Positions 26,824 to 35,877 of a stretch of 64,000 nucleotides of DNA are shown here, in pieces. Both the position numbers and the translations under genes were made by a program. Position 1 is the stretch's first letter. Each line of letters begins with the position of its first letter. The notes under the pieces are model-generated. The model was not told where the DNA came from and ran no database searches. It saw only the letters and a list, made by a program, of their open reading frames with translations. Source of the stretch: Achromobacter kerstersii (lineage in GTDB: Bacteria; Pseudomonadota; Gammaproteobacteria; Burkholderiales; Burkholderiaceae_B); the NCBI RefSeq assembly GCF_902859595.1, contig NZ_CADIJQ010000001.1:372001-436000 (forward strand), in the 5' to 3' direction.

Positions 26824-27840
26824 ATGGAAACATCTTCCCATCCCCTGGAATTGGTGGCGCCAGCGGGCAGCCTTGCCGCGCTGACCGCCGCCTTGGACGC
26901 AGGTGCCGACACGGTCTATCTGGGCTTGCGCAACGCCACCAACGCTCGCAACTTCGCCGGGCTGAATTTTTCGGAAAGTGATATCCGAACGGGCGTCGAC
27001 CTCGCGCATCAGCGCGGCCGGCAGGTGCTGTTCGCCATCAACACCTTTGTGCAAGCGGGCAGGGGCCAGGAATGGCGCGCGGCGGTGGACGCCGCGCACG
27101 ACCTGGGCGCGGACGCCGTCATCATGGCGGATGCGGGCTTGCTGGCCTATGCCAGCGACCGCTACCCCGATCTGCGCTTGCATCTGTCGGTACAAGGGTC
27201 CGCCACCCACACCGACGCCATCGAACTCATGAAGGAACAGTTCGGCATACGCCGTGTGGTGTTGCCGCGCGTGTTGACGCTGGCGGAGATTGCGCGCATT
27301 TGCGCCAACGTCAGCGTGGAAGTCGAGGTCTTCGGCTTTGGCAGCCTGTGCGTCATGGCCGAAGGGCGGTGCCTGCTGTCGTCTTACGCCACGGGCGATT
27401 CCCCGAATAACAAAGGCGTCTGTTCACCCGCCCACGCCGTGCGATGGGTGGAAACGCGGGGCCGGATGGACGCGCGTCTGTCGGGCATTCTGATTGATCG
27501 ATACGAACCGGGCGAGCCTGCCGCCTATCCCACCTTGTGCAAAGGCCGCTTCGAAGTCGAAGGGCGCGCCGACCACGCGCTGGAAGAACCCACCAGCCTG
27601 AACGCCATCGGCCTGTTGCCGCGCCTGGCGGAGATGGGGGTGACGGCCATCAAGATAGAAGGGCGGCAGCGCAGCCCGGCGTATGTCGCGCAAGTGGTGT
27701 CCACGCTGCGGGCGGCGCTGGACAGCGCGCATGCCGACGCCGCACGGTTTTCGCCGCTGCCCAAGTGGAACGCCTTGCTGGCGCGCCACGCAGAAGGTTC
27801 CCAAGTCACGCAAGGCGCATTCGAACGGCCATGGAAATAG
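26824..27840 (+). CDS. ubiU: O2-independent ubiquinone hydroxylation protein UbiU (U32 family)
   Basis: A 338-residue peptidase-U32-fold protein. The start LELVAPAGSLAALTAALDAGADTVYLG is typical. Four cysteines at 176, 183, 200 and 239 (SLCVMAEGRC, GVCSPAH, TLCKGRF) match the [4Fe-4S] ligands of Escherichia coli UbiU (169, 176, 193, 232) with one constant offset of 7. With UbiV it hydroxylates ubiquinone precursors without oxygen. The ATG was chosen because METSSHPLELVAPAGS aligns with the family start. It overlaps ubiV by 10 bp. Confidence 0.93.
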   Translation: METSSHPLELVAPAGSLAALTAALDAGADTVYLGLRNATNARNFAGLNFSESDIRTGVDLAHQRGRQVLFAINTFVQAGRGQEWRAAVDAAHDLGADAVIMADAGLLAYASDRYPDLRLHLSVQGSATHTDAIELMKEQFGIRRVVLPRVLTLAEIARICANVSVEVEVFGFGSLCVMAEGRCLLSSYATGDSPNNKGVCSPAHAVRWVETRGRMDARLSGILIDRYEPGEPAAYPTLCKGRFEVEGRADHALEEPTSLNAIGLLPRLAEMGVTAIKIEGRQRSPAYVAQVVSTLRAALDSAHADAARFSPLPKWNALLARHAEGSQVTQGAFERPWK

Positions 27841-28748
27841 ATCGCAACCCCACCCTTGAACGCAACGCCTTCCAGATCGCTGTTGGACCGTTGCTGTATT
27901 ACTGGCCACGCCAACACACACTGGATTTCTATGCAGAACTGGCCGACAGCGCCGCAGACATCCTCTATGTGGGCGAAACGGTGTGCAGCCGCCGCCACGA
28001 ATTGCGCGCGGGCGATTGGCTGGACCTGGCGCGGGACTTGCGCGCCACGGGCAAGACGGTGGTGCTGTCGGGGCGTACGCTGATCGAAACGGGCGCGGAA
28101 GCGCTGGCGTTAAAGAAACTGTGCGCGCAAGAAGACTTCATGATCGAGGCGGGTGAAGTCGGCGCCCTGCGGCATTTGGGCGGGCGGCCCTTTGTGGCGG
28201 GGCCGCACGTCAATGCGTATCACGGCGGCACCCTGCAATGGCTGGCAAGCCTGGGCGCAATACGCTTTGTGGCGCCGCTGGAAATGGATGGCAATACGCT
28301 TGCCCGGCTGCTGGAAGAACGCCCGGCCGGGCTGGCCGCCGAAGTGCTGGTGTGGGGCCGCATGGCGCTGGCGTTTTCGGCGCGCTGCTTTACCGCGCGC
28401 CATTTCCGCTTGAAGAAGGATGAGTGCGGATTCCGGTGCATTGAACACCCCGATGGGCTCGACATGCGGACACGCGAATCCAATGAATTTCTCAGTATCA
28501 ACGGCATCCAGGTGCAATCCGCCGCCTGTCTGGACTTGTTGGCGCAGGCAAGGGAGCTGGCCAGCATGGGTGTCGAGGTCATGCGGGTGAATCCGCAGTC
28601 GGCAGGAACGCTTGACGCCATTGCCGCGCTGGATGCGATCCGCGCGGGCGGCGAGCCCGGGGCCGTGACGCCGCCCGCAGGGATGGGGCGCTGTAATGGC
28701 TATTACTACGGCCGCTCGGGCATTGAACTTCTGGAGACGGCAGCATGA
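27831..28748 (+). CDS. ubiV: O2-independent ubiquinone hydroxylation protein UbiV (U32 family)
   Basis: A 305-residue partner of UbiU. Cysteines 52, 186, 199 and 203 (ETVCSRRHE, ARCFTARH, KDECGFRC) reproduce the 13- and 4-residue spacing of the Escherichia coli UbiV cluster ligands (39, 180, 193, 197). The start overlaps the end of ubiU and the stop overlaps ubiT (ATGA), so the three are translated together. The context of nitrate respiration nearby fits anaerobic ubiquinone supply to NarI. Confidence 0.93.
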   Translation: MEIDRNPTLERNAFQIAVGPLLYYWPRQHTLDFYAELADSAADILYVGETVCSRRHELRAGDWLDLARDLRATGKTVVLSGRTLIETGAEALALKKLCAQEDFMIEAGEVGALRHLGGRPFVAGPHVNAYHGGTLQWLASLGAIRFVAPLEMDGNTLARLLEERPAGLAAEVLVWGRMALAFSARCFTARHFRLKKDECGFRCIEHPDGLDMRTRESNEFLSINGIQVQSAACLDLLAQARELASMGVEVMRVNPQSAGTLDAIAALDAIRAGGEPGAVTPPAGMGRCNGYYYGRSGIELLETAA

Positions 28749-29164
28749 GCGTCGCGATGGGGTTTCCGGGTCTGCTGGCAAAGGTGGGGCGGCGCCTGCC
28801 CGCGCCGCTCGTATCGATGCATTTCGTGGCCGGGCTGGAATTGGCGCGCCGCTTCAAATGGCTGGCGCCGCCGCCCGAACTGGAAGGGCGCAGCTTCGCC
28901 ATCACCATCGAAGACTTTGGGCTGCGCAGCAGTTTCGGGGTGCGGGGCGGGGCGTTTCGGCCGATGTGGCATGGCGCGCCCGCCGAGCTGGAACTGGGGG
29001 CAACGATGGCGGACCTGCTGAGCTTGATGCGCGCCGACACCGATGCGGACACCTTGTTCTTTCAACGGCGCCTGCGCATTTCGGGTGACACCGAACTGGG
29101 GCTTATCGTCAAGAATTGGCTGGACGCCGCCCCGCGCCCCGCGTGGCTGAAGCCAGCGATGTAA
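28745..29164 (+). CDS. ubiT: Ubiquinone anaerobic biosynthesis accessory factor UbiT (SCP2 domain)
   Basis: A 139-residue single SCP2 lipid-binding domain with no signal peptide. Motifs include LVSMHFVAGLELARRFKWL at the start, DFGLRSSF, and GDTELGLIVKNWLDA near the end. UbiT binds lipid intermediates for the UbiU/UbiV pathway. It is the third gene of a tightly coupled set and is shorter than some UbiT proteins, but the domain appears whole. Confidence 0.9.
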   Translation: MSVAMGFPGLLAKVGRRLPAPLVSMHFVAGLELARRFKWLAPPPELEGRSFAITIEDFGLRSSFGVRGGAFRPMWHGAPAELELGATMADLLSLMRADTDADTLFFQRRLRISGDTELGLIVKNWLDAAPRPAWLKPAM

Positions 29165-29221
29165 GGTCCGCCACGAGCCCCCGCTGGCGCAAGCCTGCGG
29201 AGCCGGGGCTACACCACGCGG

Positions 29222-29249
29222 CGTGAAATAGGAAGACTCAGATTTCACG
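29222..29249. promoter_or_regulatory. Inverted repeat upstream of the lipid operon
   Basis: CGTGAAAT (29222-29229) and ATTTCACG (29242-29249) are perfect 8-bp arms separated by 12 bases, ending about 85 bp before the methyltransferase start. The position suits an operator. The regulator is unknown and none is encoded beside it. Confidence 0.45.
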
Positions 29250-29333
29250 TTCAGACGCCGGTTCAAGGCCAAAACGGCCGTCCATTTCGCCTAAGCTGCT
29301 GCTCAACTGCCATCAGGCAAGGGAGCATTCAGC

Positions 29334-30578
29334 ATGCATAGCAACACCGGTGCAGAACTTCCCATTCCGGCGAAAGGGGCGCAGGCGGCCACTTCGTCGC
29401 GGGCGGAACGCCTGTTCATTGACCTGCTGCGCCAGCATCTGCGCGACGCATCGCTGCTGATCATTGATGGGGGCCGCCGTCACGCGGTGGGCCAAAGCGG
29501 GGCGGCTGAACTCGTGCTGCGGGTTCACCGGCCTGACTTCTACGCGCGCGTGCTGTTGCAGGGCAACCTGGGCATGGGCGAATCCTTCATGGAAGGCGGC
29601 TTCGATGTCGATGACGGCCGGTTGGCGGATGTGCTGGCGGTCTTGCTCAAGGCCCGGATGGACCGCAAGACGGGGCGGCACTGGCGCTACGCCTTGCGGT
29701 ATGGGGCGTTGCTGGCAGGCAACCTGCTGGCGGGCAAGACGCGCAATGTGCGCCGCCACTACGACGTTGGCGAAGACCTGTTCGATGCGTTCCTGCACGA
29801 CCGCTATCAGGTGTATTCCTGCGGCTATGCGCGCAACGCCGACGCCGACATCGACACGCTTCAACACGACAAACTCGACCGCATTTGCCAGAAGCTGGAA
29901 CTGGCGCCGCGTCAAACCCTGCTGGATGTGGGATGCGGCAAGGGCGGCTTGCTGATTCATGCGGCGCGGCACTACGGGGTCAAGGGCACCGGCGTCACGA
30001 ACAGCCTGGCGCACTGGGAACGGGCGAATGCGCTGATCAACCAGCATGGGGTGGGCGACCGCGTGAAAGTGCTGCTGCAAGATTACGCGTCGGTTGCCGG
30101 GGTGTTTGATCGGGTTGTCAGCGTGGGCATGCTGGAACACCTTCCCCGGCGCGAGTACCCGCAATATTTCCGCACCCTTGCCAAAGCGCTTCGGCCAAAC
30201 GGACGCGGTCTGGTGCACGCCATCGGGTGCAACACGCGCGTCAACCGTCACGACCCTTTCATCCAGCGCTACATCTTTCCGGGTTCGGATACGCCCAAAT
30301 TATCGGCAATCACCCGGCAGCTAGAGAACCACCACCTGGCCATCCTGGATGCGGAAAACCTGGTTCGCCACTATGCCGTCACGGCGCAGCGTTGGCTGGA
30401 GGCGTTTCGCGCACACGCGCCGTCGCTGGATGCCAGCCGCTACGACGCGGCCTTCAAACGCATGTGGGAATACTACCTGTGCTGCGGCATTGCGGCCGCG
30501 AAGGCGGGCGAGGCCGCGTTGTACCAAGTGCTGTTCACCAACGATTACTACGCGCCGTACCGGTATCAGCGCGTTTAA
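29334..30578 (+). CDS. Cyclopropane-fatty-acyl-phospholipid synthase family methyltransferase
   Basis: A 414-residue SAM-dependent enzyme. The SAM loop LLDVGCGKGG is near residues 196-205. The five active-site residues of Escherichia coli Cfa (Cys139, Glu239, His266, Ile268, Tyr317) have apparent counterparts in YSCGY (Cys163), GMLEH (Glu268), VHAIG (His295, Ile297) and WEYYL (Tyr380/381). It would act on unsaturated acyl chains of membrane phospholipids. It is followed 12 bp later by a desaturase, so the final product may be more than a simple cyclopropane. A furan-fatty-acid-like route is one alternative. Confidence 0.85.
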   Translation: MHSNTGAELPIPAKGAQAATSSRAERLFIDLLRQHLRDASLLIIDGGRRHAVGQSGAAELVLRVHRPDFYARVLLQGNLGMGESFMEGGFDVDDGRLADVLAVLLKARMDRKTGRHWRYALRYGALLAGNLLAGKTRNVRRHYDVGEDLFDAFLHDRYQVYSCGYARNADADIDTLQHDKLDRICQKLELAPRQTLLDVGCGKGGLLIHAARHYGVKGTGVTNSLAHWERANALINQHGVGDRVKVLLQDYASVAGVFDRVVSVGMLEHLPRREYPQYFRTLAKALRPNGRGLVHAIGCNTRVNRHDPFIQRYIFPGSDTPKLSAITRQLENHHLAILDAENLVRHYAVTAQRWLEAFRAHAPSLDASRYDAAFKRMWEYYLCCGIAAAKAGEAALYQVLFTNDYYAPYRYQRV

Positions 30579-30590
30579 GGAGACATCGCG

Positions 30591-31652
30591 ATGCCTGCGA
30601 ACAGCGACTTTGCCAGACTGCGCAATACGCTCATGGCCGCGGGGTTCAGCGAACGGACGCCTTGGGCCATCTTCGGTGAATGGCTGGTGTTTGTCGGGTT
30701 GACGATCGCGGGCGTCGCGGCGCTGGCGACGTCAGATGCGTGGTGGGTGCGCCTGCTGGCGTTTGCGGCCATCATCATGGGCAGCATGGGTATCACCACG
30801 AACGCGCATACCGCCTCGCATCACGCCATCAGCAAGCGGCGGTGGGTGAACGACTTCTTTCTGTACTTCGGCTACCCGTTCTTCAGCCAGGTGTCGGCGA
30901 ACTACTGGCGGCAAAAGCATTTGGTGATTCATCATCCGCACCCGAACATTGTTGGTGTGGATAACGATGCAAATCTGGCGCCGGTGTTCGCGTTGAACCA
31001 ATCCGAACTGCATCGGGTGCGCGGCCTGCATCGCTGGTGGTACGCACACCAAGGCTATTTTCTGCCGCTGATGCTGGTGGGTAACGCCTTTGGCGTGGTG
31101 TTCCAAAGCTGGCGGTATCTGTTGCGCCGGCTGGCGGACCCGGCAAAGCGCACGCGCGCGCACTGGGCGGATTTGTCGGTGCTGATGCTGCACTGGGTCG
31201 TCTGGGTGGGCGTGCCTTGCCTGTTTTTCACGCTGGAAGCGGTGCTGATGTTTACGCTGCTGCGCTATGCCGCGATGTCTTACGCCGCGTTTGCGCTGTT
31301 TGCACCCGCGCATTATCCGGCCGCTGCGGGCCTGTACGACCGCAGCACGCTGAATGGCAACTTCCTGATGCTGCAAACCGCCACCACCATCAACTTCCGG
31401 ACTGGGCCAGTGGGCCGGCTGCTATGCGGCGGCGTGGAATACCAGATCGAACATCATCTGTTCCCGAGCATCAGCCCCAGGCATTACCGCGCCATCAGCC
31501 CCATCGTGAAGCGCTTCTGTGACGAGCACGGGTATCCGTATCGAACCGAAGGCTGGTTCGAGGCCATGTGGCATTCATTCGTGACGTTCTGGCGTCCCAA
31601 GGTGGTGCACGCCGCGCTGCCGGAACCCGAGCCGCGTCGCTCGCAGCGGTAA
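30591..31652 (+). CDS. Membrane fatty acid desaturase
   Basis: A 353-residue integral membrane di-iron enzyme. Three histidine boxes are visible: HTASHH (about residues 73-78), KHLVIHHPH (about 107-115) and the third box QIEHHLFP (about 284-291). Hydrophobic pairs lie before the first box and between the second and third. It introduces a double bond in acyl chains using oxygen and an electron donor that is not encoded here. It is the second gene of the lipid operon, after the cyclopropane-synthase-like gene and before three hydrolases. Confidence 0.9.
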   Translation: MPANSDFARLRNTLMAAGFSERTPWAIFGEWLVFVGLTIAGVAALATSDAWWVRLLAFAAIIMGSMGITTNAHTASHHAISKRRWVNDFFLYFGYPFFSQVSANYWRQKHLVIHHPHPNIVGVDNDANLAPVFALNQSELHRVRGLHRWWYAHQGYFLPLMLVGNAFGVVFQSWRYLLRRLADPAKRTRAHWADLSVLMLHWVVWVGVPCLFFTLEAVLMFTLLRYAAMSYAAFALFAPAHYPAAAGLYDRSTLNGNFLMLQTATTINFRTGPVGRLLCGGVEYQIEHHLFPSISPRHYRAISPIVKRFCDEHGYPYRTEGWFEAMWHSFVTFWRPKVVHAALPEPEPRRSQR

Positions 31653-31687
31653 CGGCGCGACGGCGCAACGCAGCCAAGGAGGGCGGC

Positions 31688-32560
31688 ATGCAGGAAGAGC
31701 AGAACATTCAAAGTGACGTGGTGCGTTTTGCGGCCAGCGACGGGCGAACATTGACGGGAACGCTCTACGCGCCAGCCGATTCGAATCAGCGCTGTGTGCT
31801 GTTAAATGGCGCCACGGCCGTCAAACGGGGCTATTACGACGCTTACGCCCGCTATCTGGCTGCGGCGGGATTCACCGTGTTGACGTACGACTACCGCGGC
31901 ATTGGCGATTCCTGCGTACGTTCTGTCCAGCAAGAACCCGGAACGATGCGGCAGTGGGGCGAAGCGGATACCGCGGGCGCCATCGCCTTTCTGACGCAGC
32001 GCCATCCCGGCTACCGCCTGCTGGTGGTGGGCCATAGCGCGGGCGGACAGTTGTTCGGCTTGGCCGCCAACAACCGGCAGGCGGCGGGCATGTTGGCCGT
32101 TAGCAGTCAAAGCGGTTATTGGCGCTATTGGCCTTGGCCACGCCGCTTGGGGCTGGCCGCGCTTTGGTTTGCGGTGCTGCCGGTGTTGACGCGGCTCTGT
32201 TCGCGCTTTCCGGCCCGCCGTCTAGGGCTGGGCAGTTCGGATCTGCCACCAGGCGTGGCTCGGGAATGGGCGCGCTGGTGCCGCCATCCCGACTACATCG
32301 TCGATGAATCCGGGCAGCCGCTGCGGCAACACTTCAAGGCGTACAACGGCAATATTCTGGCCTACACCATCGAGGATGACTGGATGGCGCCTTCCGCTGC
32401 CGTTCACGCCTTGCTGGCGTTTTATGCGTCGGCCAATGTCGAAACCCGGCCGCTTGCCCCGTCGGCATTTGGCTTGAACGCGCTGGGGCATTTCGGCTAC
32501 TTCCGCCGCGGCAGCCGGGCGCTGTGGCCCGCCGGGTCGGCCTGGCTGCTGGCGCAATGA
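31688..32560 (+). CDS. Alpha/beta hydrolase, first of three
   Basis: A 290-residue soluble alpha/beta hydrolase with nucleophile elbow GHSAGGQ (Ser at about 119). The oxyanion region is near LNGATAVKRGYYD, and YDYRGIGDS is typical of the serine aminopeptidase-like/YheT-type group. I chose the ATG after the strong AAGGAGGG site, which starts MQEEQNIQSD. It overlaps the next hydrolase by 4 bp. The substrate is unknown; acyl esters or lipids are likely from the operon. Confidence 0.8.
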   Translation: MQEEQNIQSDVVRFAASDGRTLTGTLYAPADSNQRCVLLNGATAVKRGYYDAYARYLAAAGFTVLTYDYRGIGDSCVRSVQQEPGTMRQWGEADTAGAIAFLTQRHPGYRLLVVGHSAGGQLFGLAANNRQAAGMLAVSSQSGYWRYWPWPRRLGLAALWFAVLPVLTRLCSRFPARRLGLGSSDLPPGVAREWARWCRHPDYIVDESGQPLRQHFKAYNGNILAYTIEDDWMAPSAAVHALLAFYASANVETRPLAPSAFGLNALGHFGYFRRGSRALWPAGSAWLLAQ

Positions 32561-33546
32561 CGGCGCCCGCTTCTGCGCCACGCGCCTTGCGCATCCTGGC
32601 GGCGGACCAGTTCCCTCTAAGCGCGCATCACTACGCCGCGTGTGAGGGGGTGGCCATGCATCCGCCGCGCGTCGCTATTTTCCTGAATGCCACCGGCGCG
32701 TCGCAGGATCGCTTTCGTTCGTTAGCGGCCTATGTAGCGCAGTCGGGATGGCACGCGCTGACCTTCGATTACCGCGGCATTGGGCAGTCGGCAATTCCGC
32801 CAGGGATGGCGCAACGCGTGTCGATGCAGGCGTGGGGCGAACAGGACCTTGCCGCCATGATTGCGTGGGCAGACGCGGAATTCGGCCACCCACGCATTGC
32901 GTTGATCTGCCACAGCATCGGCGGCCAGATCGCCGCCTTGGCGCCCAACGCGCACCGGGTCGACGCGATGCTGGCGGTGGGATGCCAAAAGGGCTATTGG
33001 CGTTGGTGGCCCGACTGGCGCCGGTATGCGGTGCTGGCCTTCTTCCAGGGCGTGGTGCCGCTGTGCCTGGGCCTGTTCGGGCATGTGCCGCTGCAATGGA
33101 TGGGGCTGCATCGGCTTGAGCGCGGCGTGGCCCGCGACTACGCGCGCTGGACGCTGAATGGCGGCTACACGGATGCGCAAGGCGGGCGGCTGGAGTCTGC
33201 GCATCGGCGCTTTCGGGCGCCGATCCTGTCGCTGAGTTTCGATGACGATGTCGTCTACGCACCCAAGCCCGCCGTGGACGCCTTGGTGGAGCACTTCTAC
33301 GTGAACGCCGCCGTCATCCGCGCGCACTTAGTGGCCAGTGATGCCCGTGCGGCTTTTGACGTTCAAGCTGCCGGCCATGCGCGTGCCGCCTCCCGGCCCG
33401 GCCTGGGCCACTCCGGCTTCTTTGACCCCCGCCGTTGTGAGGAAGGGCTGTGGCGGGACTGTGTGCAATGGCTGTCTCACGTCGCGGATGGCGGGCATCC
33501 GCACGCGTTTGATTTTTGGCGCTTGCCGGCCAGCCGGTATCGGTGA
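32557..33546 (+). CDS. Alpha/beta hydrolase, second of three
   Basis: A 329-residue paralogue-like hydrolase sharing blocks with the gene before it: FLNATGASQDRFRSLAAYVA, FDYRGIGQS, the elbow CHSIGGQ with Ser, and QKGYWRWWPDWRR (compare SGYWRYWPWPRR upstream). The pair probably arose by duplication. No signal peptide is seen. The start overlaps the previous stop (ATGA). The substrate is unknown. Confidence 0.8.
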   Translation: MTAPASAPRALRILAADQFPLSAHHYAACEGVAMHPPRVAIFLNATGASQDRFRSLAAYVAQSGWHALTFDYRGIGQSAIPPGMAQRVSMQAWGEQDLAAMIAWADAEFGHPRIALICHSIGGQIAALAPNAHRVDAMLAVGCQKGYWRWWPDWRRYAVLAFFQGVVPLCLGLFGHVPLQWMGLHRLERGVARDYARWTLNGGYTDAQGGRLESAHRRFRAPILSLSFDDDVVYAPKPAVDALVEHFYVNAAVIRAHLVASDARAAFDVQAAGHARAASRPGLGHSGFFDPRRCEEGLWRDCVQWLSHVADGGHPHAFDFWRLPASRYR

Positions 33547-34424
33547 TGGCCCGATTCAGCCTGATGCTATGGGGCCGCCCGCGTTTGCCTGCGCATGCAG
33601 TGGGCCACATCATCGATTTGCCGCATACGCAGATTCGCGTCTTCGACAGCGGCAACGGTTCCGGCCGGGGCGCCTATGTGGTCGTGCCTGACCCGCCGAA
33701 CGTCATCGAACATTGCCTGCCGCTGATACGCCGCGTGGCGGCGGGTCAACGCGTGGTGGCGTTTGAGCTGCCCGGTTTTGGCTATTCCCGGCCACGTCCC
33801 GGGTTTCGTTTCGGCCTGGCGAGCCAAAGCGCCACCCTGCATCAGTTGTTCGACCGCTTGGGGCTGACCGAGACCGTGCTGGATATGTCCTGCCTGGGCG
33901 CTTACGTGGGCCTGGATTTTGCCGCACGCCATCCCGAGCGCGTCAGGCACCTGATTCTTCAGCAGGCGCCGGCCTTGGCGGACGCGCAACGCTGGGCGCG
34001 GCGCGCGGATCTGCATGGGCTGATCCGCACGCCGTGGGTCGGCCAATGCTTCATGTGCGCGTTCCGGCGGCAAGCCACGCGGCATTGGTATGGGGCCGCC
34101 TTGCCCGCGGGGCATGACGATGCGCTGCGCCAGGCCTTCACCACGCCAGCCTTGCATGCCGTGGACGCTGGCGGCCTGTTTCTGCTGGCCGACGCCTACC
34201 AAGCGTTGTTGGCGCACCCCGCAGGCGCGAGCGCGCCGCCGCAACCGGTCACCGCCTTGTGGGGCGGGGCCGACCGCTCGCACGCCCACACGCCGCCAAA
34301 GTCCTTGCTGCATGACGTGCCCGCCGCAAGATGGGTGGCGTTTGACGACTGCGGACACTTCCCCGGGCTGGAAGCGCCCGCGCGTTTTGACGCGCTGCTC
34401 CGCGCGGCGTCGGTGCGAATTTAA
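33546..34424 (+). CDS. Alpha/beta hydrolase with Cys at the nucleophile position
   Basis: A 292-residue alpha/beta-hydrolase-fold protein of a different subfamily from its two neighbours. ELPGFGYSRPRPG and a C-terminal VTALWGGADRSH, then DDCGHFPGLEAP (catalytic His), are recognisable. The usual G-x-S-x-G elbow is replaced by MSCLGAY, which places Cys where the nucleophile Ser is expected, with Ser one residue earlier. It could be a Cys hydrolase or have lost classic activity. The start shares a base with the previous stop (TGATG). Confidence 0.72.
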   Translation: MARFSLMLWGRPRLPAHAVGHIIDLPHTQIRVFDSGNGSGRGAYVVVPDPPNVIEHCLPLIRRVAAGQRVVAFELPGFGYSRPRPGFRFGLASQSATLHQLFDRLGLTETVLDMSCLGAYVGLDFAARHPERVRHLILQQAPALADAQRWARRADLHGLIRTPWVGQCFMCAFRRQATRHWYGAALPAGHDDALRQAFTTPALHAVDAGGLFLLADAYQALLAHPAGASAPPQPVTALWGGADRSHAHTPPKSLLHDVPAARWVAFDDCGHFPGLEAPARFDALLRAASVRI

Positions 34425-34465
34425 GGGTTTTCACTCATTAGCCAAACGAATTCAGCGGATAAGAA

Positions 34466-34482
34466 ATAAGAATTTTTCTTAT
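34466..34482. promoter_or_regulatory. Short AT-rich hairpin before the MHS transporter
   Basis: ATAAGAA-TTT-TTCTTAT is a perfect 7-bp inverted repeat in the 118-bp gap. It may end the lipid operon or serve as an operator for the transporter gene. The stem is AU-only apart from one pair, so as a terminator it would be weak. Confidence 0.35.
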
Positions 34483-34542
34483 GGTTTGGGCGGGGCTATA
34501 ACGATCGTCTGCAAGACCTCAACTACGTAAAGAGAGATAAAC

Positions 34543-35877
34543 ATGAGGGGAAAACCCGTGACGGGCCACCAACCGGTGCGTGCGTCGACCGCCGCTTTTG
34601 TCGGCACGATGATCGAGTGGTACGACTTCTACATCTACGCGACCGCGGCCGCGCTGGTGTTCGGCAAGATCTTTTTTCCATCGGCCACCGGCTTCTACGG
34701 CACCTTGGCCGCCTTCGGCACATTCGCGGTGGGCTTCTTCGCCCGGCCGCTGGGCGGCGCCATCTTCGGCCACATTGGCGACAAGATCGGCCGCAAGAAA
34801 TCGCTGGTGATCACCTTGGTGATGATGGGCACGGTAACCGTCTTGATCGGCCTGTTGCCCACCCACGCGTCCATCGGCATCTGGGCGCCCATCCTGCTGA
34901 TCCTGCTGCGTATCGTGCAGGGGATCGCGGTGGGCGGCGAATGGGGCGGGGCGGTGCTGATGGCGGGCGAGCATTCGCCGGACCAAAGCAAGCGCACGTT
35001 CTTCGCATCGTTCGCCCAACTGGGCAGCCCGGCGGGCTTGATCCTGTCGATGCTGATGTTCAAGCTGGTGACGGGCCTGGACGACGAGGCGTTCCTGAGC
35101 TGGGGCTGGCGCGTACCGTTCCTGTTCTCGGCGGTGCTGCTGGTGGTGGGCTTCGTGATTCGCTTGAGCGTGAACGAATCGCCCGACTTCATCGCGGAAA
35201 AGGCAGCGCAGGCCAAGCGCGCCAACCCGGCCAAACCCGCCCAGGCCCCGCTTGCGCAGGTGCTGCGCGGCGCGCCCCGGCTGCTGATACTGGCGGTGGG
35301 CGCCAACGTGCTGGGCATTGCCGGCTTCTACTTCACCAACACGTTCATGATTGCGTACACCACGCAGTACGTGGGCTTGAACCGGGCGGTGATTCTGGAT
35401 TGCCTGCTGGTCGTGTCGATCATGCAGTTCTTCATCACGCCGCTTGCGGCCTACATCGCCAGCCGCGTCGGCAACCTGCGGTTCCTGGGCGCGATGGCGT
35501 TCGTGTCGATCTTCACGCCCTACGCGATGTTCAACCTGGTCGACCAGGGCTCGCTTTCCAGTATTACGCTGGGGGTCGGCGTGGCGGTACTCTTCATGGG
35601 CGCCTACTACGCGGTCATCGCGGGCTATGTCAGCGACAGCTTTCCGACCGGCATCCGCTACACGGGCATCTCGATGGCCTACCAGTTGTCGGGCGCCATC
35701 TTCGGCGGTCTGACGCCCTTGCTTGGCACCGTGCTGGCGGAGAATTTCAAAGGGCAGTGGTGGCCGCTGGCGCTGCTGTTCTCGGCGATTTCGTTGCTTT
35801 CCCTGGTTTCCGTTCTGCTGCTGGGCAATGTTGGCCAGCGCACCGAGCAATTTCACCTGAAGGATCAGCAAGCATGA
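34543..35877 (+). CDS. MHS-family (metabolite:H+ symporter) MFS transporter
   Basis: A 444-residue inner-membrane carrier with about 12 helices. Family hallmarks are the start VGTMIEWYDFYIYATAAALVF, the first loop motif GHIGDKIGRKKSL, and GIAVGGEWGGAVLMAGEH in helices 4-5. The group carries organic acids, betaines and related compounds. Translational coupling to a deacetylase (ATGA) suggests that the imported compound or its relative is deacetylated, for example an acetylated polyamine. That substrate is inference. Confidence 0.88.
   Translation: MRGKPVTGHQPVRASTAAFVGTMIEWYDFYIYATAAALVFGKIFFPSATGFYGTLAAFGTFAVGFFARPLGGAIFGHIGDKIGRKKSLVITLVMMGTVTVLIGLLPTHASIGIWAPILLILLRIVQGIAVGGEWGGAVLMAGEHSPDQSKRTFFASFAQLGSPAGLILSMLMFKLVTGLDDEAFLSWGWRVPFLFSAVLLVVGFVIRLSVNESPDFIAEKAAQAKRANPAKPAQAPLAQVLRGAPRLLILAVGANVLGIAGFYFTNTFMIAYTTQYVGLNRAVILDCLLVVSIMQFFITPLAAYIASRVGNLRFLGAMAFVSIFTPYAMFNLVDQGSLSSITLGVGVAVLFMGAYYAVIAGYVSDSFPTGIRYTGISMAYQLSGAIFGGLTPLLGTVLAENFKGQWWPLALLFSAISLLSLVSVLLLGNVGQRTEQFHLKDQQA

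Noticed and set aside
34425-34542. Strong terminator after the hydrolase operon
   Set aside because: Only a weak AU hairpin was found; it is listed as a possible regulatory dyad instead.
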